Source: Hymenobacter artigasi (GTDB lineage: Bacteria; Bacteroidota; Bacteroidia; Cytophagales; Hymenobacteraceae). Taken from it: DNA of 64,000 nucleotides. The stretch is taken from the NCBI RefSeq assembly GCF_012275535.1, contig NZ_JAAVTK010000005.1, forward strand, positions 1-64,000, read 5' to 3'. A program made the translations under genes and the position numbers. The first letter of the stretch is position 1; the number at the start of each line of letters is the position of its first letter. The notes beneath the pieces are model-generated. The model did no database searches, was not told the origin of the DNA, and saw only the letters and a program-made list of their open reading frames with translations. Shown here in pieces: positions 1 to 8,509 of this stretch.

Positions 1-2
1 TG

Positions 3-74
3 CATAATCTGGAACAGTTTGATACGGCACTGGAGGTATGCGCCGGACTGTGGAACTTCTGCTTAACTCATTGA
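3..74 (+). CDS. 3' end of a possible DDE transposase (cut by window edge)
   Basis: Only the last 23 codons before a TGA are in the window. Frame 3 reads ...LEVCAGLWNFCLTH, which resembles the C-terminal tail of IS5-type DDE transposases found in Bacteroidota. The other two frames give less protein-like peptides. The identification rests on this short tail alone, so it is tentative; it could be the end of any gene. If right, it marks an insertion sequence at the left boundary, next to an AT-rich accessory gene. Confidence 0.35.
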   Translation, partial: HNLEQFDTALEVCAGLWNFCLTH

Positions 75-124
75 TAATTCAGTACAACAAGTCTAATCAT
101 CTCATTTGCTAATTCTCAACTACT

Positions 125-589
125 GTGAAGTATCTGGTCATCTCCATATTTGCCATTATGTCTTGTCAAGTAGCAAAACCAACATTCTGTCCTACAGAAA
201 TTGTTGTCAACTATCAAGGGCCTACCGACAAACCAATTTCTCCACTGGTATTTACTATGCAGGAATCAAATTCTAAAAGCCTACATGTTGCAAGCGCGTT
301 TGATTATCGAAGGACTGTAATTGTCAGTAGAAATGAATTTGAGATAATTGGTAAAACAATTGAAAAATTTAATAATGTTGCATCTGATACAAAAGCTACT
401 GCTGATATACAGTCTTTCGGTGTGTTAATAGCGGAATCTTGTAAGCAAAGGAGCTACGGGACATATGGACGGAATAACTCAATTCGATTTCTGCTTAATC
501 TGCTTGAAACAACAGAAAAATTCAGGCCAGAAGTAAAGGCACCAGCAAAAGAATTCATCACAAGTACTCGAAATCGATTAGGTAATTAG
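125..589 (+). CDS. AT-rich hypothetical lipoprotein
   Basis: A 154-residue protein of unknown function. It begins with a GTG codon followed by a short hydrophobic stretch ending in IMSC (about residues 12-15), a plausible lipobox, so the mature protein is probably lipid-anchored from Cys15. No enzyme motif is recognised. Base composition is clearly more AT-rich than the neighbouring helicase gene, which points to recent acquisition. It converges on the helicase gene with a 15-base gap. An alternative start would be the ATG at 158, which would remove the signal sequence, so GTG is preferred. Confidence 0.6.
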   Translation: MKYLVISIFAIMSCQVAKPTFCPTEIVVNYQGPTDKPISPLVFTMQESNSKSLHVASAFDYRRTVIVSRNEFEIIGKTIEKFNNVASDTKATADIQSFGVLIAESCKQRSYGTYGRNNSIRFLLNLLETTEKFRPEVKAPAKEFITSTRNRLGN

Positions 590-604
590 AATTGAATTAA
601 CCCC

Positions 605-3600
605 TCACACCTCCACCACTTCCCCCGTCCCGAAATAATAGATAACCCCGCGCACCTCCGCGTACCCCAGCTGCTCAAATAGCGTGGCATAATTCCGCAG
701 CAGCCGCTTGTGTTTCTCCTGCGGCGGGGGCAGGCGGAAATCGAGCAGCGTGACCCGGCCGCCGAGGCGGTGGTGGGCTTCGAGGGAGGGTTCGAGCACC
801 ACGCGGTCGGGCTTGTAGTCGCGCAGCTTCACGCCGCCCACCAGGATTTCGCGCTCCGTTTCCACGCTCAGGTGCGGGGCGAAGTAGGGGGCCAGGCGTG
901 GGTCAGTCACCAGCCGTTCCAGACTAGCCACCAGCGCGGGCCGCTCTTTGGCGCTCAGGATGCCTTCGGCCACGAGCTGGCCGGCCACCCGGTCCAAATC
1001 GGCCGCCGTAAGCAGGCGGCGCAGGGCGAAATGCAGCTTGCGGTCCCACTCGCCCTGGGCCTTTTGCTCGTCAAAATCGAAGAGCGCGGTGGCGTGGCGG
1101 CGCAGTTTCAGGCGCTCCTCCCAAGGCGCGGCGGCCAGGTTGGTCAACTCGTAGGTGGTACTTGGTGCCTGGTGCCTAGTGCTTGGTTTGGCGGGTGTTC
1201 CTTTTGATACGACGAAAGACACTTGTTCCTCCTGCCACTCGCCACGCCCCAGCAGGTAGCCGTGCAGCAAATCAGCCACGGTGCGGGCGGCGGCAGTAGG
1301 CGCGGATGCCTCCAGCTCGTCGGCTTTGGTGGTTTTCTTGTCCTCCGGCCGCTTGCTGATGACGTAGAGGCGGTGACGCGGCCGGGTGAAGGCCACGTAC
1401 AGCGTATTCAGCCCTTCGAGGAAGGTTTTCTCGCGCTCCTCGTCGTATTGTGCCCCAAGCACGGTCTGCTGAATGCCTTTGCTCAGGCTCACCACGGCCA
1501 CGTCGGGCATCAGCTCAATGGGCTTCTGGCCCGGCTCCAGGTGGCCCCATAGTAGCGTGCCCCGGTGCGGCTCCAGGCTCCAGTCGGCAAAGGGCACAAT
1601 CACCACCCCATACGCCAGGCCCTTGGCCTTGTGCACCGTCGTAATATTAATGGCCGCCCGCCCGCCCGGCGCGTTGATGCTGATGCGCCCCTTGCGCTCC
1701 TCCCAGTGCGTGAGAAAATTGCCCAGGTTGTTACCAAATTTCAGGCTGTATTCCAGCGTCAAATCCAGAAAGCGAAACAAATACTCGCTCTCCCCATTGC
1801 GCCCCAGCAGCCCGAACAGATTCAGCAGCCGCTCGGCTAGCTCATATAGGCCCAGGTTGCCGGTTTCTGTCTCGTTCACATCATAACCCAGTTCGCGCAG
1901 CTCATCAAAAAACGACGTGCCACCTGCCGCATTGGCCACCGTGGCAATGTGCCGGGCGCGGGCCGGCGTAGGGGCCAGGCCGCGCACTACTTTGTCCACG
2001 AGCAACAGCGCCTCGGCCCGCGCCAGCGTATCGGCAGGCTGGTGCAGCACCCGCAAAATGCTCACCAGCAGGTTCACGACCTCGGCAAATTCCAGCGCCA
2101 GCGAATCGGCCGAAATAATAGCGTAGCCCCGCTCTTTCAGGAACTTGGCAATGATTTTACTGGCGTAGCGCGTGCGGCATAGCACCGATATATCCTGGAG
2201 CTCATACCCGTCGCGCAGAGCCTGTTCCACCAGTTGCAGGGTGAGGTAACAGGTGCTTTCGTCGTAGCCCAGCAGCGCCTCCGGGGCGTGGCCGGGGAGG
2301 GGCTCGGCGGTGTAGGTGCCGGTGGCCGGGTCGTAGATGAGGGCCGGGGCATCTTTTTGAGTGAATAATAATTCCACATGCCCGCTCACGCCCCCCGCCG
2401 GAACTTCACCCCCTGACCCCCTCTCCAAAAGAGAGGGGGCACCGGAAATGCTTCCAGCGGAATCGTCCTCACGAGCCGGTACCCCCTCTTTTTTGGAGAG
2501 GGGGTCAGGGGGTGAGGTTGACGTGGGCGCGGCTCCGGGCGCCTCCTGCCCAAAATGCGCATCATAAATCCCCGTCACCAGCCCCAGCGCCTCGTGTCGC
2601 ACACTCACCGCCTCAAAAAACGAGTTATTAAAATCAATAATCTCCCGCGCCGACCGGTAATTCACCTGCAAGGCCTTCGCCTCCAGCTTGCCCGCAAAAG
2701 ACGCATACCGCCCCCGCAGCAGCTCGCGCATCTCCGGTTCCCGGGCCCGCGCCGCCAGCGCTTCCGTGTTGCCTTGGTGCAGCCTGAGAATCTGCTCCAT
2801 CTCGCCCCCACGCCACCGGTAGATGGCCTGCTTGGCATCGCCCACCGCCAGGCTGCTGTGCCCATTCGCCAGTGTATTTTCCACCAACGGCAGCAGGTTG
2901 TTCCACTGCAGTACGGAGGTGTCCTGAAACTCGTCAATCAGAATATGCTCGTATTTCTCGCCCAGCCGCTCGTACAAAAAAGGCACTGGCTCGGTGAGCA
3001 CAATGCTGGCAATTCGCCGGTTAAATTCCGAAATCAACACCACGTTTCGCTCGCGGCTGATTTGCTCTACTATTTTATTTAATTCACTCAGCAGCGAAGC
3101 GTGAAATAGATACGGCTGCATGGCCGCCAGCAATGTGTAATTCGGCAGATATTCAGCCCGCATTTTATCCAGCGTCGCCATCAGTGCCGTCAGCGGCTCG
3201 CGCACCGCATCTACGCGCGCTTTATCGGCGGGCGATTTAATTTTCCCGCCGTGCCATTTATCCTCGGCCAGCGTTTTGCGCACGTAGCTGTTCGGCCCGG
3301 CATCGGCCTGCAGCAGCGCCACGCCCTTCTGCACGTACTGGCCGATGCCGCTTTTGCCATAATACAGGTCGTCCACGCTCACATCGGCCTGCTCCAGAAT
3401 GGCCGCGCCCACCTCCTGCGTCTGCGCAAATGCCGCCTCAATCTCCCCCCGCCGCGTCCGGATTTCCTTGTCCAGCCGCCGGAAATCGGCTAGGCTCAGC
3501 TTGTCCAGCTGCGCCACCGCCTCCTGCACCGTCTCATTAAATAGCACCCGGCCAAACCCCGCCAGTTCCTCGGGCAACCGGCTCCAGCTTTTGCCCTCCT

Positions 3601-4129
3601 CGGCCTGCCCCAGCGCATATTCCGCCAGCGTCTGCGACAGTAGCTTGCTGTTCGGGTCGCGGTTCACCTTGTCCAGCAGCGCGGCCACCGCGCTTTGCAG
3701 CACGCTGTCCGTATCCAGCTCCACCTCAAACGTGGCCGGCAAGCCCAGCTCCCGGGTAAACGCCGTCACAATCCGCTGCACAAACGAGTCAATCGTGCTC
3801 ACCCCAAAATCGGCGTAATGGTACAGCACCAGCCGAAACGTGGCCGCCGCCCGCCGCTTCACCTCCGCCGCCGACAGCTTCAGCTCGGCCGCAATGTCGG
3901 CTAGCAGCGTATCGGTTTTGCCCTCTCTGGGGTAGGCAAAATCTCGCAGCGCATCCACTATGCGGTGCTTCATTTCCCCCGCCGCATCGTTGGTAAACGT
4001 AATGGCTAGCACCCGCTTGAAATACGCCGGGTCATCGGCCCCCAGCGCCAGCAGCAGGTATTCTTTCGTTAATTGGTACGTCTTGCCGGAGCCGGCCGAA
4101 GAGGAGTAGATGCGGAAGGAGGGAGGCAT
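605..4129 (-). CDS. RecB/AddA-like UvrD-family helicase with degenerate nuclease tail
   Basis: An ATP-dependent 3'-5' DNA helicase of the UvrD superfamily 1, related to the AddA/RecB subunit of double-strand-break repair complexes. Visible motifs are SAGSGKT (residues 11-17, Walker A), AITFTNDAAGEM, DEFQDT near residue 400, GDAKQAIYRWRGG, VNYRSAREI, TVHKAKGL and LYVAFTRPRHR. The C-terminus keeps KPDRVV and LLDFR in the layout of a RecB-type nuclease, but the lysine of the usual D-x-K is an arginine, so cleavage may be lost. About 40 residues (537-576) come from an in-frame palindromic repeat, and near 1154-1187 a second repetitive stretch encodes a Ser/Thr/Pro-rich piece. At 1174 residues it is of normal size for the family. 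No AddB-like partner lies next to it here. Confidence 0.9.
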   Translation of the reverse strand: MPPSFRIYSSSAGSGKTYQLTKEYLLLALGADDPAYFKRVLAITFTNDAAGEMKHRIVDALRDFAYPREGKTDTLLADIAAELKLSAAEVKRRAAATFRLVLYHYADFGVSTIDSFVQRIVTAFTRELGLPATFEVELDTDSVLQSAVAALLDKVNRDPNSKLLSQTLAEYALGQAEEGKSWSRLPEELAGFGRVLFNETVQEAVAQLDKLSLADFRRLDKEIRTRRGEIEAAFAQTQEVGAAILEQADVSVDDLYYGKSGIGQYVQKGVALLQADAGPNSYVRKTLAEDKWHGGKIKSPADKARVDAVREPLTALMATLDKMRAEYLPNYTLLAAMQPYLFHASLLSELNKIVEQISRERNVVLISEFNRRIASIVLTEPVPFLYERLGEKYEHILIDEFQDTSVLQWNNLLPLVENTLANGHSSLAVGDAKQAIYRWRGGEMEQILRLHQGNTEALAARAREPEMRELLRGRYASFAGKLEAKALQVNYRSAREIIDFNNSFFEAVSVRHEALGLVTGIYDAHFGQEAPGAAPTSTSPPDPLSKKEGVPAREDDSAGSISGAPSLLERGSGGEVPAGGVSGHVELLFTQKDAPALIYDPATGTYTAEPLPGHAPEALLGYDESTCYLTLQLVEQALRDGYELQDISVLCRTRYASKIIAKFLKERGYAIISADSLALEFAEVVNLLVSILRVLHQPADTLARAEALLLVDKVVRGLAPTPARARHIATVANAAGGTSFFDELRELGYDVNETETGNLGLYELAERLLNLFGLLGRNGESEYLFRFLDLTLEYSLKFGNNLGNFLTHWEERKGRISINAPGGRAAINITTVHKAKGLAYGVVIVPFADWSLEPHRGTLLWGHLEPGQKPIELMPDVAVVSLSKGIQQTVLGAQYDEEREKTFLEGLNTLYVAFTRPRHRLYVISKRPEDKKTTKADELEASAPTAAARTVADLLHGYLLGRGEWQEEQVSFVVSKGTPAKPSTRHQAPSTTYELTNLAAAPWEERLKLRRHATALFDFDEQKAQGEWDRKLHFALRRLLTAADLDRVAGQLVAEGILSAKERPALVASLERLVTDPRLAPYFAPHLSVETEREILVGGVKLRDYKPDRVVLEPSLEAHHRLGGRVTLLDFRLPPPQEKHKRLLRNYATLFEQLGYAEVRGVIYYFGTGEVVEV
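2402..2519. repeat. Palindromic repeat family P1, in frame inside the helicase gene
   Basis: Two arms of about 42 bases (2402-2443 and 2478-2519) are inverted copies with about three mismatches, built on the core ccccctgaccccctctcc. The length keeps the host frame open; on the coding strand it yields SPPDPLSKKEG ... LLERGSGGEV. Related copies lie in frame in hen1 (45374-45499) and pnkp (49732-49898). Confidence 0.9.
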
Positions 4130-4183
4130 GTATATTTTGTTTGATTTGCTAACTGAAAAATAATTTGAGCAGTGATATTCCTG

Positions 4184-4606
4184 TCAATAGCAAACATTGC
4201 CTTGATGATGTCTTCCACACTCGTTGCAGAATCTTGCTCCAGATGATATTATTTTCGATGCAGGTCTATTCTTTGTTACAGTCTTATTTGTAATCGGTAT
4301 TTCTTCTATGGTATTAGTCGGCTCATTCTTTTTGTGGGGTTTCTTGCGTTTTTCAGTGGCTTCTATATTAGATTGGTTTCGATTCAACTCTGTATTGACT
4401 TCCGCTTCATATTCATCATTGTACTGACTCATAAATGATTTATCAGAAACGATACTCTCAAAAAGTTTGAATGACATTTCAGGGCCTCTAGATTCTAGCC
4501 AAACAGCGTAGCTAAATCCCAGTTTATAGCCGTTAGAAATGTCAATCTGTAAGCACTTGTTTTGACGAGAATTGTTGGGCATGATTTCCTCGTTTATCAG
4601 TTTCAA
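4184..4606 (-). CDS. AT-rich hypothetical protein with C-terminal zinc-knuckle-like motif
   Basis: A 140-residue protein not assigned to a family. The N-terminal 60 residues look globular, a Lys/Glu/Thr-rich middle (about 75-110) looks disordered, and the last 16 residues carry CNECGRHHQGNVC, whose Cys and His spacing suggests a small zinc-binding knuckle. Low GC relative to both neighbours suggests horizontal transfer. Starts at residue 1 or Met9 are both possible. It lies downstream of the thioesterase gene on the same strand, 32 bases away, but need not share its transcript. Confidence 0.6.
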   Translation of the reverse strand: MKLINEEIMPNNSRQNKCLQIDISNGYKLGFSYAVWLESRGPEMSFKLFESIVSDKSFMSQYNDEYEAEVNTELNRNQSNIEATEKRKKPHKKNEPTNTIEEIPITNKTVTKNRPASKIISSGARFCNECGRHHQGNVCY

Positions 4607-4638
4607 TAGGGACAGGAATTAACTTGCTTTTGCTAAGA

Positions 4639-5049
4639 CTATTCGTTCGTCAGCCAACTCACCATCTCCGCCGTCACCCGCACCGGCCGGCCGCTCTTGG
4701 GGTCGAGCAGCACCCAGGTCGTTTCCGCCTCGCACAGCAGCACGCCATCGGCCGCACGGGTGAGGCGGGTGTAGCGCAGCGACGTAGCCCCGCTGGTTTC
4801 TCCCACCCAGGTGCTGGCCCGCAGCGTCTCGCCCGCGAAGGCCGATTGCAGGTAGCGGATGCGATGTTCGCGCACTACCCAAATAATCTGGTCGTGCAGC
4901 TCGGTGGGGCAAATGCTCAGCCAGTGTGCGCCGGCCACATCCTGCACCCAGCGCACGTATTCGACATTATTGGCGTGGCCCAGCGCATCAATGGCACTGG
5001 CCGGAACCTGAAATTCATGGGAAAAAGCGTGGGCCGGCGCGTCGGGCAT
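4639..5049 (-). CDS. Acyl-CoA thioesterase, hot-dog fold (YbgC/FadM type)
   Basis: A 136-residue single hot-dog domain of the 4HBT superfamily, predicted to hydrolyse acyl-CoA thioesters in the cytoplasm. The conserved helix-start motif DALGHANNVEY (about residues 19-29) holds the usual catalytic Asp and the GH-x-NN signature, and the length is normal for the family. It is divergently oriented from the cold-shock gene. A box GACCTTTG, one base off the Bacteroidota -7 consensus, lies about 30 bases upstream of the start. The acyl chain preference cannot be read from the sequence. Confidence 0.85.
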   Translation of the reverse strand: MPDAPAHAFSHEFQVPASAIDALGHANNVEYVRWVQDVAGAHWLSICPTELHDQIIWVVREHRIRYLQSAFAGETLRASTWVGETSGATSLRYTRLTRAADGVLLCEAETTWVLLDPKSGRPVRVTAEMVSWLTNE

Positions 5050-5113
5050 ACTCTATATAGATAGGAGGAGAGCGCGCAAAGGTCGACATTCATCGAAAAA
5101 AATACCTATCGAC

Positions 5114-5143
5114 TTGGTGATTTGGAATTTCTGCCTATCTTTG
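5114..5143 (+). promoter_or_regulatory. Bacteroidota promoter of the cold-shock gene
   Basis: TTG at 5114-5116, a spacer of exactly 19 bases, and TATCTTTG at 5136-5143 match the Bacteroidota -33/-7 consensus (TTG, N19, TAnnTTTG). Transcription should start near 5150, giving a leader of roughly 55-60 bases before the cold-shock start at 5208. Confidence 0.8.
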
Positions 5144-5207
5144 ATGCAACCTAAGAAACCAAGCCACGGTGGCCCAAAAGCTTAGGGAAACCCACAACAC
5201 AACCACC

Positions 5208-5402
5208 ATGCCCACCGGAACGGTAAAATTCTTTAATGAGACCAAAGGCTTTGGTTTCATCAAAAACGACGAAACTGGCGATGACATTTTCGTACACATC
5301 AGCGACTTGCAAGTAAGCTCGATTCGCGAAAATGACAAAGTTCAATTCGAAGTGGCTCAGGGCAAAAAAGGCCCGAACGCTGTGAAAGTGACGCTGGTTT
5401 AG
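5208..5402 (+). CDS. Cold-shock domain protein (CspA family)
   Basis: A 64-residue single cold-shock domain that binds single-stranded RNA and DNA and acts as an RNA chaperone. It carries the RNP1-like KGFGFI (residues 13-18) and RNP2-like DIFVH (27-31) strands with aromatic surface residues intact. The reading frame is open further upstream, but the family always begins at MPTGTVKFF, so the ATG at 5208 is chosen. It is monocistronic: its own promoter lies at 5114-5143 and a hairpin terminator at 5431-5456. Confidence 0.95.
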   Translation: MPTGTVKFFNETKGFGFIKNDETGDDIFVHISDLQVSSIRENDKVQFEVAQGKKGPNAVKVTLV

Positions 5403-5430
5403 TCCTGTCCTAGCTTTGTTCTTGATAAGA

Positions 5431-5456
5431 AAGCCCGCCTCTGGCGGGCTTTTTTT
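5431..5456 (+). terminator. Rho-independent terminator of the cold-shock gene
   Basis: The stem aagcccgcc / ggcgggctt with a short loop is followed by a run of seven T, 29 bases after the cold-shock stop codon. Confidence 0.9.
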
Positions 5457-5489
5457 ATGCCCGTTGGGGCCACTATAACGTGCCCGTAT

Positions 5490-5586
5490 GTCATGCAGAG
5501 CGCAGCGAAGCATCTTTACCGCAATAGTAAATCAATCGTTTTGATTGCGTTGCGCGGTAAATATGTTTCGCTACGCTCTGCATGAC
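5490..5586. repeat. REP-like palindrome, family P2 (copy 1)
   Basis: Arms 5490-5522 and 5554-5586 are inverted copies containing tcatgcagagcgcagcgaag. The same sequence family recurs at 33541, 41018, 42197 and 59788, with partial copies at 5915 and 35205. It lies directly before the broken GIY-YIG gene. Confidence 0.9.
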
Positions 5587-5613
5587 CGTCCAAAAAACCG
5601 CTCAATTCATAAT

Positions 5614-5904
5614 ATGTACGTCTACGTCCTCACCAACACCGGCCGTACCGTTCTCTACATAGGCGTAACCAACGACCTCACCCGCCGCCTCTACGAACAT
5701 AGCACCGGCCGGGGCGATGCCAGCAAATTCACCTGACGCTACCAAGCTGATTTGCTGGTCTACTTTGAGCAATTACCTGATGCTACTCAAGCCATTGCCC
5801 GCGAGAAAGTGCTGAAAGGATGGTCACGAGCCAAGAAGGACGCGCTTATTGCTGCGTTCAATCCGGATTGGAAGGCGATTGATTTGGAAACGTGGGAGGG
5901 TTGA
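5614..5904 (+). pseudogene. GIY-YIG endonuclease broken by an in-frame TGA
   Basis: The full reading frame would encode about 96 residues of a stand-alone UvrC-type GIY-YIG nuclease: YVYVLTN at the start, YIGVTNDLTRRLYEH (about 16-30) and the C-terminal REKVLKGWSRAKK block. A TGA at 5734-5736 interrupts it after SKFT, where relatives often have Trp, so TGG to TGA is the simplest origin. The downstream frame is fully open to a normal stop at 5902-5904, which argues for a recent change. The gene is bracketed by a P2 palindrome (5490-5586) and a half copy (5915-5947). A sequencing error at one base would also explain it. Confidence 0.8.
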
Positions 5905-5914
5905 TTGCTATTGA

Positions 5915-5947
5915 GGTAAAGATGCTTGGCTGCGCTCTTCATGACGG
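5915..5947. repeat. Half copy of REP-like family P2
   Basis: The sequence ggtaaagatgcttggctgcg ... catgacgg matches the right arm of the P2 palindromes, with no matching left arm nearby. It ends about ten bases after the broken GIY-YIG gene. Confidence 0.75.
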
Positions 5948-5997
5948 CCTTTTAAATTATTAACCCCCTTACATTAGCTTTTTCAAGAAATAAATCC

Positions 5998-6186
5998 TAC
6001 CTTTGCACCCGCATTTGAGGACGGCCCAAGTCCGCGCAAGCCCGAGAGAGGCGCTAACGCATTGGCCGCGTAGTTTTTTGGTTGTTTTTTCCCGCCTGAT
6101 TGTGACAAGGTAGAAGGAGGGGAAACGTCGCTGAGTACGGCTGTTTTCAGAGCTGAGTCTCTTTTTCCCCCTTATCAACTCCAATC
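5998..6186 (+). promoter_or_regulatory. Promoter and about 175-base leader of the DeaD-type helicase
   Basis: TACCTTTG at 5998-6005 is a perfect Bacteroidota -7 box, but no TTG at the ideal spacing is evident. Transcription from it would make a leader of about 175 bases before the start at 6187. The leader has GC-rich segments able to pair (for example ggcc near 6024 with ggcc near 6063) followed by pyrimidine-rich DNA. Long structured leaders are usual for cold-inducible RNA helicases; regulation here is inferred. Confidence 0.6.
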
Positions 6187-8232
6187 ATGGAAGCTGAAAA
6201 AATTGTAGTTCGCTTTGACGAACTGAACCTCTCCGAGGAAGTACAACGCGCCATCACCGAGATGGGCTACGAGGAAGCCTCGGCCATTCAGGCCGCTGCT
6301 ATTCCCGTGCTGCTCGCCGGCAAAGACGTTATCGGCCAGGCCCAGACGGGTACCGGCAAAACTGCTGCCTTCTCCATTCCCGCCATCGATAACATCGATA
6401 CCGAGAGCAAAGACGTGCAGGTATTGGTGCTCTGCCCCACCCGCGAGCTCGCGGTGCAGGTTTCGGGCGAAATCCAGAAGCTGGGCAAGTATAAGCGTGG
6501 GCTGATGGTGGTTCCCATCTACGGCGGCAGCCCTTATGACCGTCAGCTGCGCGCCCTGGAGCGTGGTGTGCAGATTGTCATCGGTACCCCCGGTCGCATC
6601 ATGGACCACATTGAGCGTGGTACCCTGAAGCTGGAAAACACCACCAAAATCATTCTCGACGAAGCCGACGAAATGCTCGACATGGGCTTCCGCGACGACA
6701 TCGAGTTCATTCTGAGCAAGATGCCGAAGGAGCGCCAGACGGTGTTTTTCTCGGCCACGATGAGCAAGCCCATCATGGAGCTCACCAAGAAGTACCAGCG
6801 CGACCCGCAGGTAGTAAAGGTGAACCACCAGACGATGACGGTGACCAACATCGAGCAGAGCTACTTTGAAGTGCGTGGTCCCCAGAAAAAGGACGTCCTG
6901 ACCCGCATCCTCGACATGTACAACCTGAAGTCGACCATCGTTTTCGCTAACACGAAGCGCATGGTGGACGAAATCGTAGCTGATTTGCAAGCCAAAGGCT
7001 ATTTCGCCGAAGGCCTGCACGGCGACATGGGCCAGCAGCAGCGTCAGAACACGCTGGATAAATTCCGCAAGTCGACCATCGAAGTACTGGTGGCTACCGA
7101 CGTAGCTGCCCGAGGCATCGACGTGGACAACGTGGAGGCCGTATTCAACTACGACCTGCCCGCCGACGAAGAATACTACGTGCACCGCATCGGCCGCACG
7201 GGCCGCGCTGGCAAGTCGGGCAAAGCCTTCACGTTTGTGAGCGGCCGCGACATCTATAAGCTGCGCGACATCATGCGCTTCACCAAGGCCCAGATTAAAC
7301 TGGAGCAGGTGCCGTCGTTTGCCGATGTTTCGGAAGTGAAAACCACGTTGTTCCTGAATCAGATTAAGGAGCTCGTGGAGAAGGGCAACCTGGAGAAATA
7401 CGTGGGCCGCGTGCAGCGCCTGCTCGACCAAAGCGAGGAAATTACCTCGCTCGACATCGCTGCCGCGCTGCTGAAAATGACCATGAAGGAGGATAAGAGC
7501 GCTCAGCAGAGCCTCGATGCCAGCAAGGCCGCCGGCCAGGCGCGCCCCGGCTACACTCGCTTGTTCGTAACCATGGGCAAGAAGGACCGGATTCACCCCC
7601 GCGACATCGTGGACCTGATTTCGGAATCGAGCAACCTGACCGGTGCCAAAGTAGGCGACATCGCCCTCTACGACAAGTTCAGCTTCGTGGAAGTACCGTC
7701 GGAATACGCCGATGAGATTGTGGGTAAACTGGGCCGCACCAGCATCCAGGGCACTCCGGTTAGCTTCAGCATTGCTACTCCCGTGCAGGAAGGTGCCGCT
7801 AAAGAGGAAGGCTTCAACCGCACGGGTGGCACGGGTGGTCCCGGCGGCTTCGGCGGCGACCGTGAGCGTCGTCCCTTCAACGGCGGCGAGCGTCGTGAGG
7901 GTGGCAGCGGCTACGGCGGCGGCTACAAAGGCGGTAACCGCGGTGGCAGCAGCTACGGTGGTGGCGAGCGCCGCGAAGGTGGCAGCGGCTACGGCGGCGG
8001 CTACAAAGGCAACCGCGACGGTGGCAGCGGCTACGGCAACAAGCCCAGCTACGGCGGTGGCGAGCGTCGCGAAGGCGGCAGCAGCTACGGCAACAAGCCG
8101 GCCTACGGTAACAAAGGCAGCTACGGCGACAAGCCCAGCTATGGCAACAAGCCGAGCTACGGTACGCCCCGCGAGTACGACACCCGTCCGGCGGCACCCC
8201 GTACTCCCCGCAACGAGAGCTTTGACGAATAA
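6187..8232 (+). CDS. deaD: DEAD-box RNA helicase, DeaD/CsdA-like, with RGG-like tail
   Basis: An ATP-dependent RNA helicase of 681 residues, likely acting in ribosome assembly and RNA turnover at low temperature. Motifs in order: AQTGTGKT (52-59), PTRELA (84-89), TPGR (134-137), DEAD (158-161), SAT, and HRIGRTGRAG. After the two RecA-like domains comes a DbpA-type RNA-binding domain (about 455-540, starting YTRLFVTMGKK) and then a repetitive Gly/Arg/Tyr/Ser tail (about 545-681, repeats of GGERREGGSGYGG) that is probably disordered and binds RNA. The repeats are near-identical at DNA level (7870-8160) and may vary in number. A terminator follows at 8387. Confidence 0.95.
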   Translation: MEAEKIVVRFDELNLSEEVQRAITEMGYEEASAIQAAAIPVLLAGKDVIGQAQTGTGKTAAFSIPAIDNIDTESKDVQVLVLCPTRELAVQVSGEIQKLGKYKRGLMVVPIYGGSPYDRQLRALERGVQIVIGTPGRIMDHIERGTLKLENTTKIILDEADEMLDMGFRDDIEFILSKMPKERQTVFFSATMSKPIMELTKKYQRDPQVVKVNHQTMTVTNIEQSYFEVRGPQKKDVLTRILDMYNLKSTIVFANTKRMVDEIVADLQAKGYFAEGLHGDMGQQQRQNTLDKFRKSTIEVLVATDVAARGIDVDNVEAVFNYDLPADEEYYVHRIGRTGRAGKSGKAFTFVSGRDIYKLRDIMRFTKAQIKLEQVPSFADVSEVKTTLFLNQIKELVEKGNLEKYVGRVQRLLDQSEEITSLDIAAALLKMTMKEDKSAQQSLDASKAAGQARPGYTRLFVTMGKKDRIHPRDIVDLISESSNLTGAKVGDIALYDKFSFVEVPSEYADEIVGKLGRTSIQGTPVSFSIATPVQEGAAKEEGFNRTGGTGGPGGFGGDRERRPFNGGERREGGSGYGGGYKGGNRGGSSYGGGERREGGSGYGGGYKGNRDGGSGYGNKPSYGGGERREGGSSYGNKPAYGNKGSYGDKPSYGNKPSYGTPREYDTRPAAPRTPRNESFDE

Positions 8233-8386
8233 AGACTGCTGATTCTAAAGAATTAGTCGGATAAATACGGATTCGGTCGGGTTATTGCAACCCGGCCGAT
8301 ATCCACCAGTTTAGGTAGTTGTTCGTTATATATTTATTGTTTGTTGGTGATAGTTAGGATACCTGTATTGTTAACGTTAGTGCTAT

Positions 8387-8422
8387 AAAAAAGGCCCCTC
8401 GATTATTCGAGGGGCCTTTTTT
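8387..8422 (+). terminator. Terminator after the DeaD-type helicase gene
   Basis: A 16-base perfect stem (aaaaaaggcccctcga / tcgaggggcctttttt) with a four-base loop. The A and T tracts on both sides let it act in both directions between this gene and the convergent DUF2383 gene. Confidence 0.9.
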
Positions 8423-8509
8423 CATTTATCCGGAACAACTATAAGAACATTTTGAAGCGAACAATTCGAATCAGTTCTTATCCGTCCAATCCGTTAAAAT
8501 CTGCGGTCG

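Noticed and set aside
6175..7596. A 473-codon open frame on the minus strand opposite the DeaD-type helicase gene
   Set aside because: It is an antisense shadow produced by the high-GC codon pattern of a well-conserved gene; it has no family features of its own.
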